Source: Leptospira mtsangambouensis (GTDB taxonomy: Bacteria; Spirochaetota; Leptospiria; Leptospirales; Leptospiraceae). From it: a DNA stretch of 64,000 bases. Positions 55,837 through 64,000 of this stretch are shown here, piece by piece. Numbering within the stretch: the stretch's first letter is position 1; each line of letters opens with the position of its first letter. The translations under genes and the position numbers were made by a program. The stretch spans positions 908,001 to 972,000 of the forward strand of contig NZ_RQHK01000002.1 in assembly GCF_004770475.1 (NCBI RefSeq), in the 5' to 3' direction. Under the pieces are notes generated by a model. The model was not told the origin of the DNA. It did no database searches and was given only the letters and a program-made list of their open reading frames with translations.

Positions 55837-56583
55837 ATGAAAATTGGCATTGTAAAACACCTGAATGCCCGCCCCCTAACCCTATATTTTGAGAGAACTT
55901 CCGGATATTTACCAGTGTATGAGAACCCGAGTGTTCTCATCGAACTTCTGAAACAAGGAGAATTGGACTGTGCCCTCGTTTCTTCCATCGAATGTGAAAG
56001 AAATCACGAAACCTTGGATTATACAAAAGTTGTGGGAGTTTGCGCAAGAGATGTTGTTCGTTCTGTTCTTTTCTTCCGGCACGAAAAAGATGCCGGGATG
56101 CCCCAAGTTGTTTATACAGACAAGGGGTCTAGATCGAGTGTGGCCCTATTGCAATGTTTACTCTATCGTGAGTTTGGAAAAATTGTGGAAGTAGTTCCCA
56201 CCCCAGCTTCCGAGATTTCGCAAATGATGTTAGATGGGATTGGGTCTCATCTTTTGTTTGGTGACCATGCCTTATTACAAACTCCGGTTCCAGGATACCA
56301 AGTTGTAGATCTTGCGGAATGGTGGAACAGGTCAACCGGTCTTTATTTCTGTTTTGCTTTTTGGGCCTTCCCCAAAGGGAAGGTTTGGGATGACAGACTT
56401 TTTTTAACCGCTTTGGAATATGGGCTAAAAGAATTGGACTCAATCATAAAAGAAGAAAAAAGATTACCGATTGCAGTGACAGATCGTTATCTCAAACAAG
56501 AATTACACTATATACCAGAACAGAAAAATTTAGATGGTTTCGATTTGTTTATCAAAACGGCAAAAGAATTAAATCTCGTTTAG
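55837..56583 (+). CDS. mqnA: MqnA/MqnD-family menaquinone (futalosine pathway) enzyme
   Basis: This 248-residue periplasmic-binding-protein-like fold has no signal peptide. [13 protein letters not shown] at the N-terminus, the [10 protein letters not shown] segment with SS after the first lobe, [14 protein letters not shown], and FGDHALL are the pattern of MqnA (chorismate dehydratase). MqnD, a related enzyme, has a different start motif, so MqnA is preferred. It makes 3-enolpyruvyl-benzoate for menaquinone via futalosine. Start ATG 55837 follows AGAAGGGA. Other mqn genes are not in the window. Its stop overlaps the convergent lipoprotein gene by 4 bases. Confidence 0.88.
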   Translation: MKIGIVKHLNARPLTLYFERTSGYLPVYENPSVLIELLKQGELDCALVSSIECERNHETLDYTKVVGVCARDVVRSVLFFRHEKDAGMPQVVYTDKGSRSSVALLQCLLYREFGKIVEVVPTPASEISQMMLDGIGSHLLFGDHALLQTPVPGYQVVDLAEWWNRSTGLYFCFAFWAFPKGKVWDDRLFLTALEYGLKELDSIIKEEKRLPIAVTDRYLKQELHYIPEQKNLDGFDLFIKTAKELNLV

Positions 56584-57218
56584 AAAAAACGGATTTTATA
56601 CTCCCAGGTTTTGGAGTCTGGATTTTCCAAAGTTTCTTGCAATGGAATTTGGTAAGTTAAATTTCCAAGTCCAATAAAACCACGGTTCGAGCTACATTCT
56701 GAATCTTTGGGAAATAAAACCTTAAACTGGATGCGTCCTTCCTTGAGTAACCGAGAAGTCTCCGAAATGATTTTTTTCTCTCCAGCACTGCTATCTAGAA
56801 TTGCGTTATCTGTTAGGTTAGGAAAATCTCTTTTGACAGTGAGAGATCTTGGCTTTGATTTAATAGAAAAAGTTCCAATCAATACCCCTTCCAAATGCAA
56901 AGGATCTTCAAAGTCGAGTTTGTAGGAAACCTTTCCTTTTCGTTTGAAATACATATCAGTGGTTTCAGATTTTTCCAATTCCCGAAAGGTAAAATCTCTC
57001 ACCTGTAGATTGTTATTCGATTTCTTTTTAACAGAATTAATGATTTCTTCTTTGGAAGTGGGTAAAAATTTAATCAGGGAATCGTTGGAATCCCTTTTTA
57101 AGGGAACTGTATAAGCAATTTCGACTGTTCCAGAGCTGAGTTTTCGAAAGAGGATAGTCTCTTCGTATTCAAAACAACCGACAAAAAATAAAATGAAAAC
57201 TAAAGGAAAACGAAACAC
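56580..57218 (-). CDS. lipoprotein of unknown function
   Basis: This 212-residue protein begins MFRFPLVFILFFVGC, a clear signal peptide with lipobox Cys15. The rest is strand-rich with charged repeats (RKLSSGTVEIAYTVPLKRDSN; KRKGKVSYKLDFEDP) but no recognised domain. The start is GTG 57218, with GGGAAG 8 bases upstream; part of that site lies inside the hairpin at 57219-57250. It is 38 bases downstream of amt on the same strand. I do not know its role. Confidence 0.75.
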   Translation of the reverse strand: MFRFPLVFILFFVGCFEYEETILFRKLSSGTVEIAYTVPLKRDSNDSLIKFLPTSKEEIINSVKKKSNNNLQVRDFTFRELEKSETTDMYFKRKGKVSYKLDFEDPLHLEGVLIGTFSIKSKPRSLTVKRDFPNLTDNAILDSSAGEKKIISETSRLLKEGRIQFKVLFPKDSECSSNRGFIGLGNLTYQIPLQETLENPDSKTWEYKIRFF

Positions 57219-57250
57219 ACCCTAGGCTTCCCATATAGAATGCCTAGGGT
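57219..57250 (-). terminator. hairpin between amt and lipoprotein gene, touching its start
   Basis: ACCCTAGGC (57219-57227) and GCCTAGGGT (57242-57250) are perfect 9-bp complements around 14 bases. On the minus strand this lies just after amt and ends directly next to the GTG of the lipoprotein gene; a T-rich stretch (GTTTCGTTTT) follows within its coding region. It probably ends most amt transcripts and could also cover the lipoprotein ribosome binding site. Confidence 0.6.
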
Positions 57251-57256
57251 CAAGGA

Positions 57257-58681
57257 CTATTTGGAAACGGGGTAAGCTTCGTTTCCGTGTTCTAAAATAT
57301 CCAAACCTAATAATTCTTCTTCTTCCGAAACTCGGAGTCCAATGGTCTTTTTGATTATATAAAACATAAGGAAGCTGGTTGGGAAAGCCCAAAGAAAGGC
57401 AGTCGCCACTCCGATTGCTTGAGCTGCAAATTGAGCAAATCCAGCCCCAGAAAATAATCCTGTTTCCACACTAAACAAACCGACTGCCAAAGTCCCCCAA
57501 GCCCCACAAACCCCATGAACCGAAACAGCTCCCACTGGGTCATCAATTTTGATTTTATCTAAGAACAGAACGGAAACAATCACAAGAACTCCAGCCACCG
57601 CTCCAATACAAATGGCACCAGTAATACTCACCACGTCACAAGGAGCGGTGATGGCGACAAGACCTGCCAGTCCTCCATTTAAAGTTAATCCAATTTCTGG
57701 TTTTTTGAAAAGAATCCAAGTGAGAACCATAGCAGCAATGGCACCAGCACAAGCAGCCATATGTGTAACAACAGCGATCCTTGCAAAACTTCCTCCCTCT
57801 ATGGAAGTGGTTGAACCAGGGTTAAACCCAAACCAACCAAACCAAAGGATGAACACACCAAGGGCAGCCATGGACATATTATGACCCAAAATAGGATACA
57901 CACGCCCATCGGTTTGAAATTTTCCCATCCGAGGTCCCACTACAATCGCACCAGCAAGTCCTGCCCATGCCCCTACACTATGAACAACAGTGGATCCAGC
58001 AAAGTCATGAAATCCCACTCCTTCTCCACCACCAAGCCCAAGAGATTCTAAAAATCCTGTAGAAATTCCGAGTAAGCTCCCCCAAGCAAAGGAGCCAAAA
58101 ATTGGATAAATAAAAGCAGTGATGATGATCGAAAAAACCAGATAAGCTGAAAACTTTGTCCTTTCTGCCATCGCTCCCGAAACAATGGTTGCGGCTGTGG
58201 CAGCAAAAACAATTTGGAAGATAAAAAAAGTATACTTAGAGGGATCCATACTTCCATCCTCAGCATTGATGAGACTTTCTGCAAAGGAAGGAACACCCAC
58301 TCCAAATCCTGTTAACACTTGGGGACCAAACATAATGGAAAAACCAATCACCCAATAAGCAATGGCTCCCACTGTTAAGTCAGAGAAGTTTTTCATCAGA
58401 ATGTTCACAGCATTTTTGGCTCTTGTGAATCCTGCTTCCACATAAGCAAAACCAGCTTGCATAAAAAATACAAGAAAGGCTGCTATACAAGTCCAAACCC
58501 AATTTGCCTCTTGTTTTGTTGTTTCTAAGGCAAGTTTTGTTTCTGCAAGAGAAGACTTGATACTTGCCATTTCTTTTGCCAATGATTCTAAACTTTCTTG
58601 GTTATTTGTTACTTCTTCTGCTCCAATGGTTGAGCCAAAAAGAAGAACCGTTAAAAATAAAAATACGCTAACTTGTTTCAT
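57257..58681 (-). CDS. amt: ammonium transporter (Amt/MEP family)
   Basis: This 474-residue protein has a signal-like N-terminus (to about 20), a 45-residue charged segment (about 22-60, helical: SLESLAKEMASIKSSLAETK), then 11 spans. The twin-His pore residues are present in FAGSTVVHSVGAW and SVHGVCGAWG, and the FMQAGFAYVEAGF opening of the channel core fits Amt. It conducts ammonium. It sits 10 bases behind the GAF-PP2C-TPR phosphatase gene, which suggests signalling through that protein rather than the usual GlnK; no glnK is visible. GGAAAG supports ATG 58681. Confidence 0.95.
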   Translation of the reverse strand: MKQVSVFLFLTVLLFGSTIGAEEVTNNQESLESLAKEMASIKSSLAETKLALETTKQEANWVWTCIAAFLVFFMQAGFAYVEAGFTRAKNAVNILMKNFSDLTVGAIAYWVIGFSIMFGPQVLTGFGVGVPSFAESLINAEDGSMDPSKYTFFIFQIVFAATAATIVSGAMAERTKFSAYLVFSIIITAFIYPIFGSFAWGSLLGISTGFLESLGLGGGEGVGFHDFAGSTVVHSVGAWAGLAGAIVVGPRMGKFQTDGRVYPILGHNMSMAALGVFILWFGWFGFNPGSTTSIEGGSFARIAVVTHMAACAGAIAAMVLTWILFKKPEIGLTLNGGLAGLVAITAPCDVVSITGAICIGAVAGVLVIVSVLFLDKIKIDDPVGAVSVHGVCGAWGTLAVGLFSVETGLFSGAGFAQFAAQAIGVATAFLWAFPTSFLMFYIIKKTIGLRVSEEEELLGLDILEHGNEAYPVSK

Positions 58682-58691
58682 AAAACTTTCC

Positions 58692-60512
58692 TTAACCGAC
58701 TTTTTGCGAGTGTGATTCTAACCTCAAAAGAGAAGTTTTTAATTCCAAACTTTGAGGTGTGTTCTTTACGCCTTGTTGCAATACTTTGATTGCTTTTGGT
58801 TTCGCATTTTCTTTCAAATAACATTGTGCAAGTAGAATACTTGCTTTGGCAAAACTATGGTCACTAGAGAGTGCCATCTTTAACGCTCGTTTTGCTTCCG
58901 AAATCATCCCCGCTTTGTAATACGCTCTTCCCATCATAAAATGGGAGGCAGCTGTATTATCACCCGAAGTTCTCAAATATTCTTCTAAATACCGTATTGC
59001 CTCTTTATATTTCCCATCTCGGTAATACATTTTTCCTAAAAACACCAATATCTCTTTTAAAGAAGAATCAATGCTAAAGGCCTTCAAAGCTTGCGCATAT
59101 GCTTCTTCCATTTTCATTTTTGAATTGGATTGTTTCGCCAATTGGATGTAATGCGAAGCTTCTGGAATGGAATCCCCGCAATAAAGGAAAAGAAAACTTA
59201 AGTCGTCTCCATTGGGAACGTCACCTTGATAGGCTCTAAACCTCTCCACAAAGGCTGCGGACAGTTTTTTTAAATCAACCTTTCCTCTTCCTTCCATCAC
59301 AAGTTTTTCTCGTTCATCATGTAACCAGGATTGGATTCTTTCGACACCAACCTCATCTTTTAAATGATTTCTTTGTTCACTAAATCCATCAGAGATCAGA
59401 AGTAAAAAATCTCCTGGCTCCAAACGGCCTTGTTTTTCTTCGTAATCAATTTTTCTTACAGGAAGAATCCCGAGTGGAACCCCTTTGGTATCATACTGAA
59501 TGAAAGTGTCATCAGCTGCTTTGTAATGCAACATTCGTTGGTGGCCTGCGTTGACATAACCGAATGTATAATCACTAAAGATCCGAACCATAAAGGCAGT
59601 AAAATAGGTAGATTCTGGTAATTGTTCTCTTAGTTTTTCACCAAGTTCTTCCATAATTTCGGTGAGTCCAAGTCCTGCCATCACGGATCTGCGGAATTGG
59701 TGGTGGATGGCCATGGTAACTAGTGCCGCTGGAATTCCATGTCCCGACACATCAATGTTAATTGCTGTTAAAGAATGACCTTGTCTAACGATATCAACTA
59801 AATCACCACTGACTTCTGCCATTGGTTCATAGTGGCTTGCAAAATAAATTCCATTCCAAGCACTTAAGTCCTGAGGGAGGATTTGGCTTTGGACATTTCG
59901 TCCCATTTTTAAATCCCATTCCAACTGATTCAAGATGGCAGCTTCTCTTGCTCTTGCAGTGACAAGACCTTCAATGAGTCTGACCCCGTAAAGAGCTAGT
60001 GCCAGTTGAGAAGTTAATGCTTCTAAAATTTCTAAATCATCGGTGATATAAAAATTTTCGCGTTCACTTTCCACTGCAAGAGTTCCAAGAATTTCTTCTT
60101 TTTGCATGATGGGAACACACATCACTGATTTTGTGGTTTCACCTTCATCAAAGAAGTGAGCCGAACGAGTGAGATCATTCACAAGAACAGGTTCTTTGGT
60201 TTCAAAAACTGCTCCCGAATAACCTTCTCCCATCACTAAATTTCTACGGGGAGGTTCGGTCTCTTTGACAAACTTGACAGGGACAAGATACTCTCCATCC
60301 CAGAGCCGGAGTGTCGTATTGTCCGACTCAAAAATTTCCTGACAGATCAGGATGACTTTCGAAAAGAGTTGGTCTTCTCTATCTAAATTAGCAAATTCTT
60401 TGGATATGTAGAGAAGGATCGCAATTTTATCTTTATCTGTTAATCCTCCCACGACCTTGTTTTGTCCGCGGAAGTTGACGAGCATTCGTTTGGAAACTTT
60501 GAAATCAACCAT
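58692..60512 (-). CDS. GAF-PP2C (RsbU-type)-TPR signalling phosphatase
   Basis: This 606-residue cytoplasmic protein has a GAF sensor (about 30-185: NTTLRLWDGEYLVPV, CVPIMQKEEILGTLAVES), a SpoIIE-type PP2C phosphatase (about 205-430: YEPMAEVSGDLVDIV, NIDVSGHGIPAALVTMAI, YVNAGHQRMLHY, LLISDGFSEQ) and C-terminal TPR helices (about 450-600). The catalytic Asp residues for metal binding are present. It should dephosphorylate a STAS-domain antagonist when the GAF senses a small molecule. Start ATG 60512 has AAAGG 8 bases upstream. It heads a two-gene unit with amt, so nitrogen status may be the signal; that is inference. Confidence 0.92.
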   Translation of the reverse strand: MVDFKVSKRMLVNFRGQNKVVGGLTDKDKIAILLYISKEFANLDREDQLFSKVILICQEIFESDNTTLRLWDGEYLVPVKFVKETEPPRRNLVMGEGYSGAVFETKEPVLVNDLTRSAHFFDEGETTKSVMCVPIMQKEEILGTLAVESERENFYITDDLEILEALTSQLALALYGVRLIEGLVTARAREAAILNQLEWDLKMGRNVQSQILPQDLSAWNGIYFASHYEPMAEVSGDLVDIVRQGHSLTAINIDVSGHGIPAALVTMAIHHQFRRSVMAGLGLTEIMEELGEKLREQLPESTYFTAFMVRIFSDYTFGYVNAGHQRMLHYKAADDTFIQYDTKGVPLGILPVRKIDYEEKQGRLEPGDFLLLISDGFSEQRNHLKDEVGVERIQSWLHDEREKLVMEGRGKVDLKKLSAAFVERFRAYQGDVPNGDDLSFLFLYCGDSIPEASHYIQLAKQSNSKMKMEEAYAQALKAFSIDSSLKEILVFLGKMYYRDGKYKEAIRYLEEYLRTSGDNTAASHFMMGRAYYKAGMISEAKRALKMALSSDHSFAKASILLAQCYLKENAKPKAIKVLQQGVKNTPQSLELKTSLLRLESHSQKVG

Positions 60513-60683
60513 ATAGGATACCTTTCTGATTTAGATGCAAGTATCGTACCGACAGTGCAACTCGCCTAAAGAAGTCAGAATATCCTATATTTCTCTACAA
60601 TATGTATCTAATGAGAACAAAAGGGAGAAGAAGTGTTTATGGAAACCAGCCAATTTGTGTAAGATTTAAGCAAATGGTGTTCT

Positions 60684-61691
60684 TCATTGGAACTGAATTT
60701 GGATTTGTGCAGAGGCTCGGGTCTCAGCCCCGTCTCTTTCTGGAACACCAAGGCCTGATCTTTGCACAGAAATCGAGTACAAATACCCAGGGCCCAGTTC
60801 TCCAGGAAAAATAGAACCAGCAATTCCAAGAGAGGCAGTATAAAACCCTCTTAGGCTCGCATCTGCACGAAACTCTCTACCAAGTCCGGATAAAATTTGG
60901 AATGATTCAATTTTCCCAATCGCTAAACCAATGTTACCTGCATACATCGTATGAACTGGATATTGAAGAGAATTTTTCCCACCATTGAGTGAAGTATAAG
61001 ATTTTTCAAAGAAGGTTCGGTTCCCCTCTACTTGGATATCAATCCATTCATTTAGTCGATAACCAAAACCCACTAACAACCGTTCAGGCAGTCGTTCTTT
61101 TAGTTTTTCAGTTTCTAAGTATTTGTCAAATCGATAGGTTCCTGGTGATTCTAAAATGTACCCCAATCGAAAGTTACCATATTGAAATGCACTTGATACC
61201 GATACATTCCAAGAATAGGAACTATATCCACCCATACGTCCCGAAACACCCGGACCCAAATGAAGGGCGAATGATAAATACTCGTTCCATCTCCAGGTAA
61301 CAAAACCTTGAAAGGCATAATTCGAATACCTTTCATCCGCTGGAAAAGACCTTAAAAAAATTGGTTTTCCCCGAAACCCAAATCCTATCGATTCCGAATA
61401 TGAAAAATAAGTAGCACCAGAAAGATATAAAGGAGATGTTTTTGGGTTCGCATAACTTAAGTTTACTCCTCCATCCACAATATGTTTGTTTTGAAATGAA
61501 AGAAAGGCAGAATTTCCGTAAACGGTTCCCATTGAATTTGGGCTAACCACCCCGGATGAAGATAATCCCAACAAGTAGGCAGATGGATAAGCTGATTCAT
61601 AACCAGAAACTTGTGCGGAAATTGTTCCCAAAAAACTAGTGGAGAAATAAAGAGCAATGACAGGGAAATACCATTTTCTTTTGAAAATCAT
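60684..61691 (-). CDS. predicted outer-membrane beta-barrel protein
   Basis: This 335-residue protein has a signal peptide (residues 1-26, ending ISAQ). The mature part alternates polar and aromatic residues over many short strands (FSYSESIGFGFRGKP; YLSFALHLGPG; WIDIQVEGNRTFF) and ends in QIQIQFQ, which fits insertion by the Bam machinery. The length suits a 12-14-strand barrel like FadL or a porin, but no family signature is clear. It is followed on this strand by a 171-base gap (60513-60683) in which I see no gene or hairpin, then the PP2C gene. It is divergent from the gene at 61739. Confidence 0.7.
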   Translation of the reverse strand: MIFKRKWYFPVIALYFSTSFLGTISAQVSGYESAYPSAYLLGLSSSGVVSPNSMGTVYGNSAFLSFQNKHIVDGGVNLSYANPKTSPLYLSGATYFSYSESIGFGFRGKPIFLRSFPADERYSNYAFQGFVTWRWNEYLSFALHLGPGVSGRMGGYSSYSWNVSVSSAFQYGNFRLGYILESPGTYRFDKYLETEKLKERLPERLLVGFGYRLNEWIDIQVEGNRTFFEKSYTSLNGGKNSLQYPVHTMYAGNIGLAIGKIESFQILSGLGREFRADASLRGFYTASLGIAGSIFPGELGPGYLYSISVQRSGLGVPERDGAETRASAQIQIQFQ

Positions 61692-61738
61692 TTACTGCCA
61701 TTACTCCAAAGATTTATTGGAAAGAAAAGGGATTTCTT

Positions 61739-62167
61739 ATGACAAAACCACTCTACAAACAATTTCGGTCCCCACAAGGTTGGTATTCCTTTCTATTCCC
61801 TGCCACTTGGGAACATATGGTAGTGGAAGAAATTCCTGCTTTTTTCCATCCTGATGGCGGAGGTGCTTTGCAAGTTTATGCCTTCGAATCAAAATTAGAA
61901 GATTTCAACGTAGACAAAGAATTAGAAAACTATTTAAAAATTCACGAAATCGATTATGATGCGGAAAACGTGGCAGTTTTTGAAAACAATGAAGGTTCCT
62001 CTATTCGGGCCTGCGAATTTTTAAAGGAAGATCGAGTATGGATGGTGTATATGGTTGCAAACCAGTCTAGAATGCTTCTTGTCACTTACAACTCTGATGA
62101 AGAAGTGGGTGATGAACTTTTCCAACAGTTAACCAACATTATCAGTTCGGTACGATTTTTGAATTAA
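61739..62167 (+). CDS. DUF3805-like protein
   Basis: This 142-residue protein has no signal or span. Its start, MTKPLYKQFRSPQGWYSFLFPATWE, and later strand ENNEGSSIRACEFLK, followed by VWMVYMVANQSRMLLVTYNSDEE and a helix ending IISSVRF, form an alpha-beta sandwich like the DUF3805 / PsbP-like fold known in Leptospira and other bacteria. I hold this family match as tentative. AAAGGG lies 7-12 bases before ATG 61739. It stands alone between a beta-barrel gene and the AsmA-like gene. Its function is unknown. Confidence 0.65.
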   Translation: MTKPLYKQFRSPQGWYSFLFPATWEHMVVEEIPAFFHPDGGGALQVYAFESKLEDFNVDKELENYLKIHEIDYDAENVAVFENNEGSSIRACEFLKEDRVWMVYMVANQSRMLLVTYNSDEEVGDELFQQLTNIISSVRFLN

Positions 62168-62249
62168 TTTCTTTCCCTTTTTTACTTTACAGAAATAAAA
62201 TTTATCTTAGTCTCTATTCCACTCGTTAGTGTCGGAATTAGGAGACCAT

Positions 62250-63698
62250 ATGAAAAAAATAGGGTACGGAATTGGAGCAGTCATTGCAACAATTCTCCTC
62301 ATCGTAATCATCGCGTTAGTTTTTGCTGGAAGTTTGATCACTCCCAGTTTTTTAGTCAAACAGATCGAATCATCCATCAATGTACGAGCCCATGTCGAAT
62401 CAGTCAACATCAGTCTATTCAATGTCCTCTCTGGAATTGAAATTGAAGGGATCATCCTTGCCCCAAGAGATGAAGTAGCCAACAAAGGCATCCCTCTGGA
62501 CGAAAGAAAATCAAAGCCAAAAGGTCTTATCCAATTGGGAAAAGCAGATGTTAAAATATCTTTTTTAGCACTTCTCACAAAAACCTTAAAGGTAAATAAA
62601 ATCCTACTCAAACAACCAGAAATCTCTCTTACGATGAATGAAGACGGTGGAAATAATTTAACATCTCTTTTTAAAACACCTAAAATTGTAGATGGTGAAA
62701 AGAATCCAGCGCTTTCTCCCGAAGCTTTAGCGGAGAAGAAAAAAGAAGCTGAGGAAGAAGCAAAGGAAAAGGCAAGTGCCCCACCTTCTGGACCTTTTTC
62801 CATCAAAGACATTCCGATTGCCATTAAGATGGGACTTGTGGGGATTCAAGAAGGAAACATCCAAGTTTATATGAGAAAAACTGGCCAACAAATTTTGGTT
62901 CAAAAATTAGATTTAGAATTAAAAGATATTGATATTGATGGAAGTGATTTAGATTCGCATAACAATGTAAATGTGAATTTTGATGCGGATGTCACAATCA
63001 TCGGTAGAAACAAAAAAGAAGCTGCCAAGTTTATATTGGAAACAGAAGGGAAGGTAACTCCTTTTGTGGTCAAAACAGGGCTAGTGAATCCTAAAGTAAA
63101 TTATGAAGTTACCATGAAAGAAGACTCTTTTGTTTCTGGATTTGCTGCTTTCGATGCGATTGCAGGGGAACTTCCTGCCTTGAACCAAGCCGGTTTAAAA
63201 CTAGACAAACTCAAAGAAAAAGCGGAACTAAAAAAAGACGTATCCTTTCATGTTGAATATAGCAATGGAAAGGTAACCTTTCTCGACGAACCCACTTTTC
63301 CAACCAAAAACTATGACTTACAAATCACCAAAGGATCTTACATCGTCACTACAACAAATTACCATGAAATGAGAATGGGTATGCTCTATGATGAAGATGA
63401 ATCCAAAAAATCTCTAGCATCAGTGGATGAAAAAATCAAACAAGTTACCAAAGGCCAAGGTGATCCGAAAGCCCTCCGCAATAAAATTGTTGGCAATCTC
63501 GTCAAAGACGAAAGGCTTTTTATTCCTTTTCGAACCTATGGAGACATTCGCAATCCAAATGTAGAACTTGGTGTGGGTCTAGGTACCATCACCGATCTTA
63601 TCGGAGGCGCTGTCAAAGAAGTCATCAAAGGAAAAGCTGGTGATGCGTTGAAAAAAATTCCGGGTGCGGGAAATGCTCTGAAAGGATTGGGATTTTAA
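62250..63698 (+). CDS. AsmA-like envelope protein
   Basis: ATG 62250 is the start (482 residues), with AGGAGA 4 bases upstream; a GTG at 62229 is less likely. A hydrophobic anchor at residues 8-32 (IGAVIATILLIVIIALVFAG) precedes a periplasmic part with the AsmA/DUF748 pattern: NISLFNVLSGIEIEGIIL, then LGKADVKISFLALL and KINKILLKQPEISL-like strands. Ala/Glu/Lys-rich linkers appear at about 155-185, and the C-terminus has a Gly-rich amphipathic stretch. AsmA-type proteins act in lipid movement between the membranes. It ends the plus strand before a terminator and the convergent typA. Confidence 0.8.
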   Translation: MKKIGYGIGAVIATILLIVIIALVFAGSLITPSFLVKQIESSINVRAHVESVNISLFNVLSGIEIEGIILAPRDEVANKGIPLDERKSKPKGLIQLGKADVKISFLALLTKTLKVNKILLKQPEISLTMNEDGGNNLTSLFKTPKIVDGEKNPALSPEALAEKKKEAEEEAKEKASAPPSGPFSIKDIPIAIKMGLVGIQEGNIQVYMRKTGQQILVQKLDLELKDIDIDGSDLDSHNNVNVNFDADVTIIGRNKKEAAKFILETEGKVTPFVVKTGLVNPKVNYEVTMKEDSFVSGFAAFDAIAGELPALNQAGLKLDKLKEKAELKKDVSFHVEYSNGKVTFLDEPTFPTKNYDLQITKGSYIVTTTNYHEMRMGMLYDEDESKKSLASVDEKIKQVTKGQGDPKALRNKIVGNLVKDERLFIPFRTYGDIRNPNVELGVGLGTITDLIGGAVKEVIKGKAGDALKKIPGAGNALKGLGF

Positions 63699-63734
63699 AT
63701 CGAAAAAGCATCCCTTTACTTTCCTCTATGCATA

Positions 63735-63766
63735 AAAAAAGGGACTAAATTTTTAGTCCCTTTTTT
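63735..63766. terminator. bidirectional terminator between AsmA-like gene and typA
   Basis: GGGACTAAA (63741-63749) and TTTAGTCCC (63752-63760) pair perfectly, flanked by an A-run on the left and a T-run (63761-63766) on the right. The hairpin lies between convergent gene ends (63698 and 63805) and has the A/T tracts needed to end transcription from both sides. Confidence 0.85.
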
Positions 63767-63804
63767 GTTTGGTTTTAGAAATCAGTTAGAGTTTTGAATT
63801 CTAT

Positions 63805-64000
63805 CTATCTCCCACCACCAGATCTTTTTCTCATACTTGCATCCAAAACTTTTTTACGTAGACGCAAACTTTGAGGAGTTACTTCCAGAAGTTCATCATC
63901 ATCTAAAAATTCAATGGATTGTTCCAAGGTGAGTTTCTTCGGTGGAACAAGACGAATTGCTTCATCTGATCCAGAAGCACGAACGTTGGTTAACTTCTTC
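63805..64000 (-). CDS. typA: translational GTPase TypA/BipA, 3' end (rest outside window)
   Basis: About 65 C-terminal codons are visible on the minus strand, ending with TAG at 63805-63807. The visible sequence contains [17 protein letters not shown], then [20 protein letters not shown] and [14 protein letters not shown], which closely matches the conserved C-terminal domain of TypA/BipA, a ribosome-binding GTPase used under stress and in ribosome assembly. The tail ends MRKRSGGGR. The GTPase domain and start lie beyond base 64000. It converges with the AsmA-like gene across a strong terminator. Confidence 0.9.
   Translation of the reverse strand, partial: KKLTNVRASGSDEAIRLVPPKKLTLEQSIEFLDDDELLEVTPQSLRLRKKVLDASMRKRSGGGR

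Noticed and set aside
60602..60814. 70-residue plus-strand frame in the gap before the beta-barrel gene
   Set aside because: Mostly overlaps the end of the minus-strand gene; no ribosome binding site.
62207..62824. 205-residue minus-strand open frame opposite the AsmA-like gene
   Set aside because: Composition is a shadow of the plus-strand Lys/Glu-rich protein; the plus gene has a good start and domain pattern.
1..64000. tRNA, rRNA, CRISPR, insertion sequence or phage genes
   Set aside because: None seen on either strand; gene content and codon use look uniform.

Overview
The window is about 64 kb of low-GC, gene-dense chromosome that most resembles Leptospira (Spirochaetes). The supporting signs are an LPS-type outer membrane (LptD, beta-barrels) together with many lipoproteins that have loose spirochaete-style lipoboxes, an AsmA-like protein, c-di-GMP and partner-switching signalling proteins, a futalosine-pathway menaquinone enzyme (MqnA), and a DAP-type MurE in a rearranged division/cell-wall cluster. 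The species cannot be named from the sequence alone. I see no tRNA or rRNA gene, CRISPR array, insertion sequence, prophage or integrase. This is core chromosome rather than an island.

Layout. 1-6.2 kb: 3' part of a SurA/PpiC-like foldase, a tandem-HTH regulator, an NSS-family Na+ symporter with its 38-residue partner subunit, a DinG-like helicase and an LPP20-type protein. 6.1-8.3 kb (-): TPR protein and asnS. 8.3-13.5 kb (+): folD, an AXE1-like hydrolase, cysS, rlmB and a lipase-like lipoprotein, all overlapping. 13.5-22.1 kb (-): a six-gene run lptD, sugar-1-P transferase, gatC, gatA, hisF, Na+/solute symporter. 22.3-26.4 kb: small unknown protein, a response-regulator/kinase fusion with a damaged ATP-binding domain, a UvrD-type helicase and a MORN lipoprotein. 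26.4-34.2 kb: an EAL-domain phosphodiesterase coupled to an M48 lipoprotein protease, a 59-codon small ORF, a STAS antagonist, a TPR protein coupled to an RsbU-like phosphatase, and a divergent membrane protein behind a perfect palindrome.

34.2-40.3 kb holds a PrsW-like protease, a VWA protein and a MoxR ATPase on the minus strand. Divergent from these are a 625-residue protein of unknown function and a nitrilase-fold protein that lacks its catalytic cysteine. This is the least explained module of the window. 40.4-43.6 kb (-): Gfo/Idh oxidoreductase, UbiB-like kinase, lspA. 43.7-46.7 kb (+): murF, purE, purK. 46.7-54.3 kb (-): the cell-wall cluster rsmH, ftsL-like, murE, mraY, ftsW, murG, murC, which lacks mraZ, ftsI, murD and ftsQAZ. 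54.4-64 kb: HIT protein, cheR, mqnA, lipoprotein, amt behind a GAF-PP2C-TPR phosphatase, a beta-barrel protein, a DUF3805-like protein, an AsmA-like protein and the 3' end of typA.

How the genes fit together. The main themes are envelope construction (lptD, sugar transferase, lspA, rsmH-murC, murF, foldase, M48 protease) and translation (asnS, cysS, gatCA, rlmB, rsmH, typA). Signalling by reversible serine phosphorylation and c-di-GMP forms a third theme. Several enzyme homologues have lost recognisable active-site residues: the nitrilase-like Cys, the AXE1-like His, the kinase N and G1 boxes, the GGDEF motif and one DinG Fe-S cysteine. These losses are the most concrete unusual signals I can read directly.
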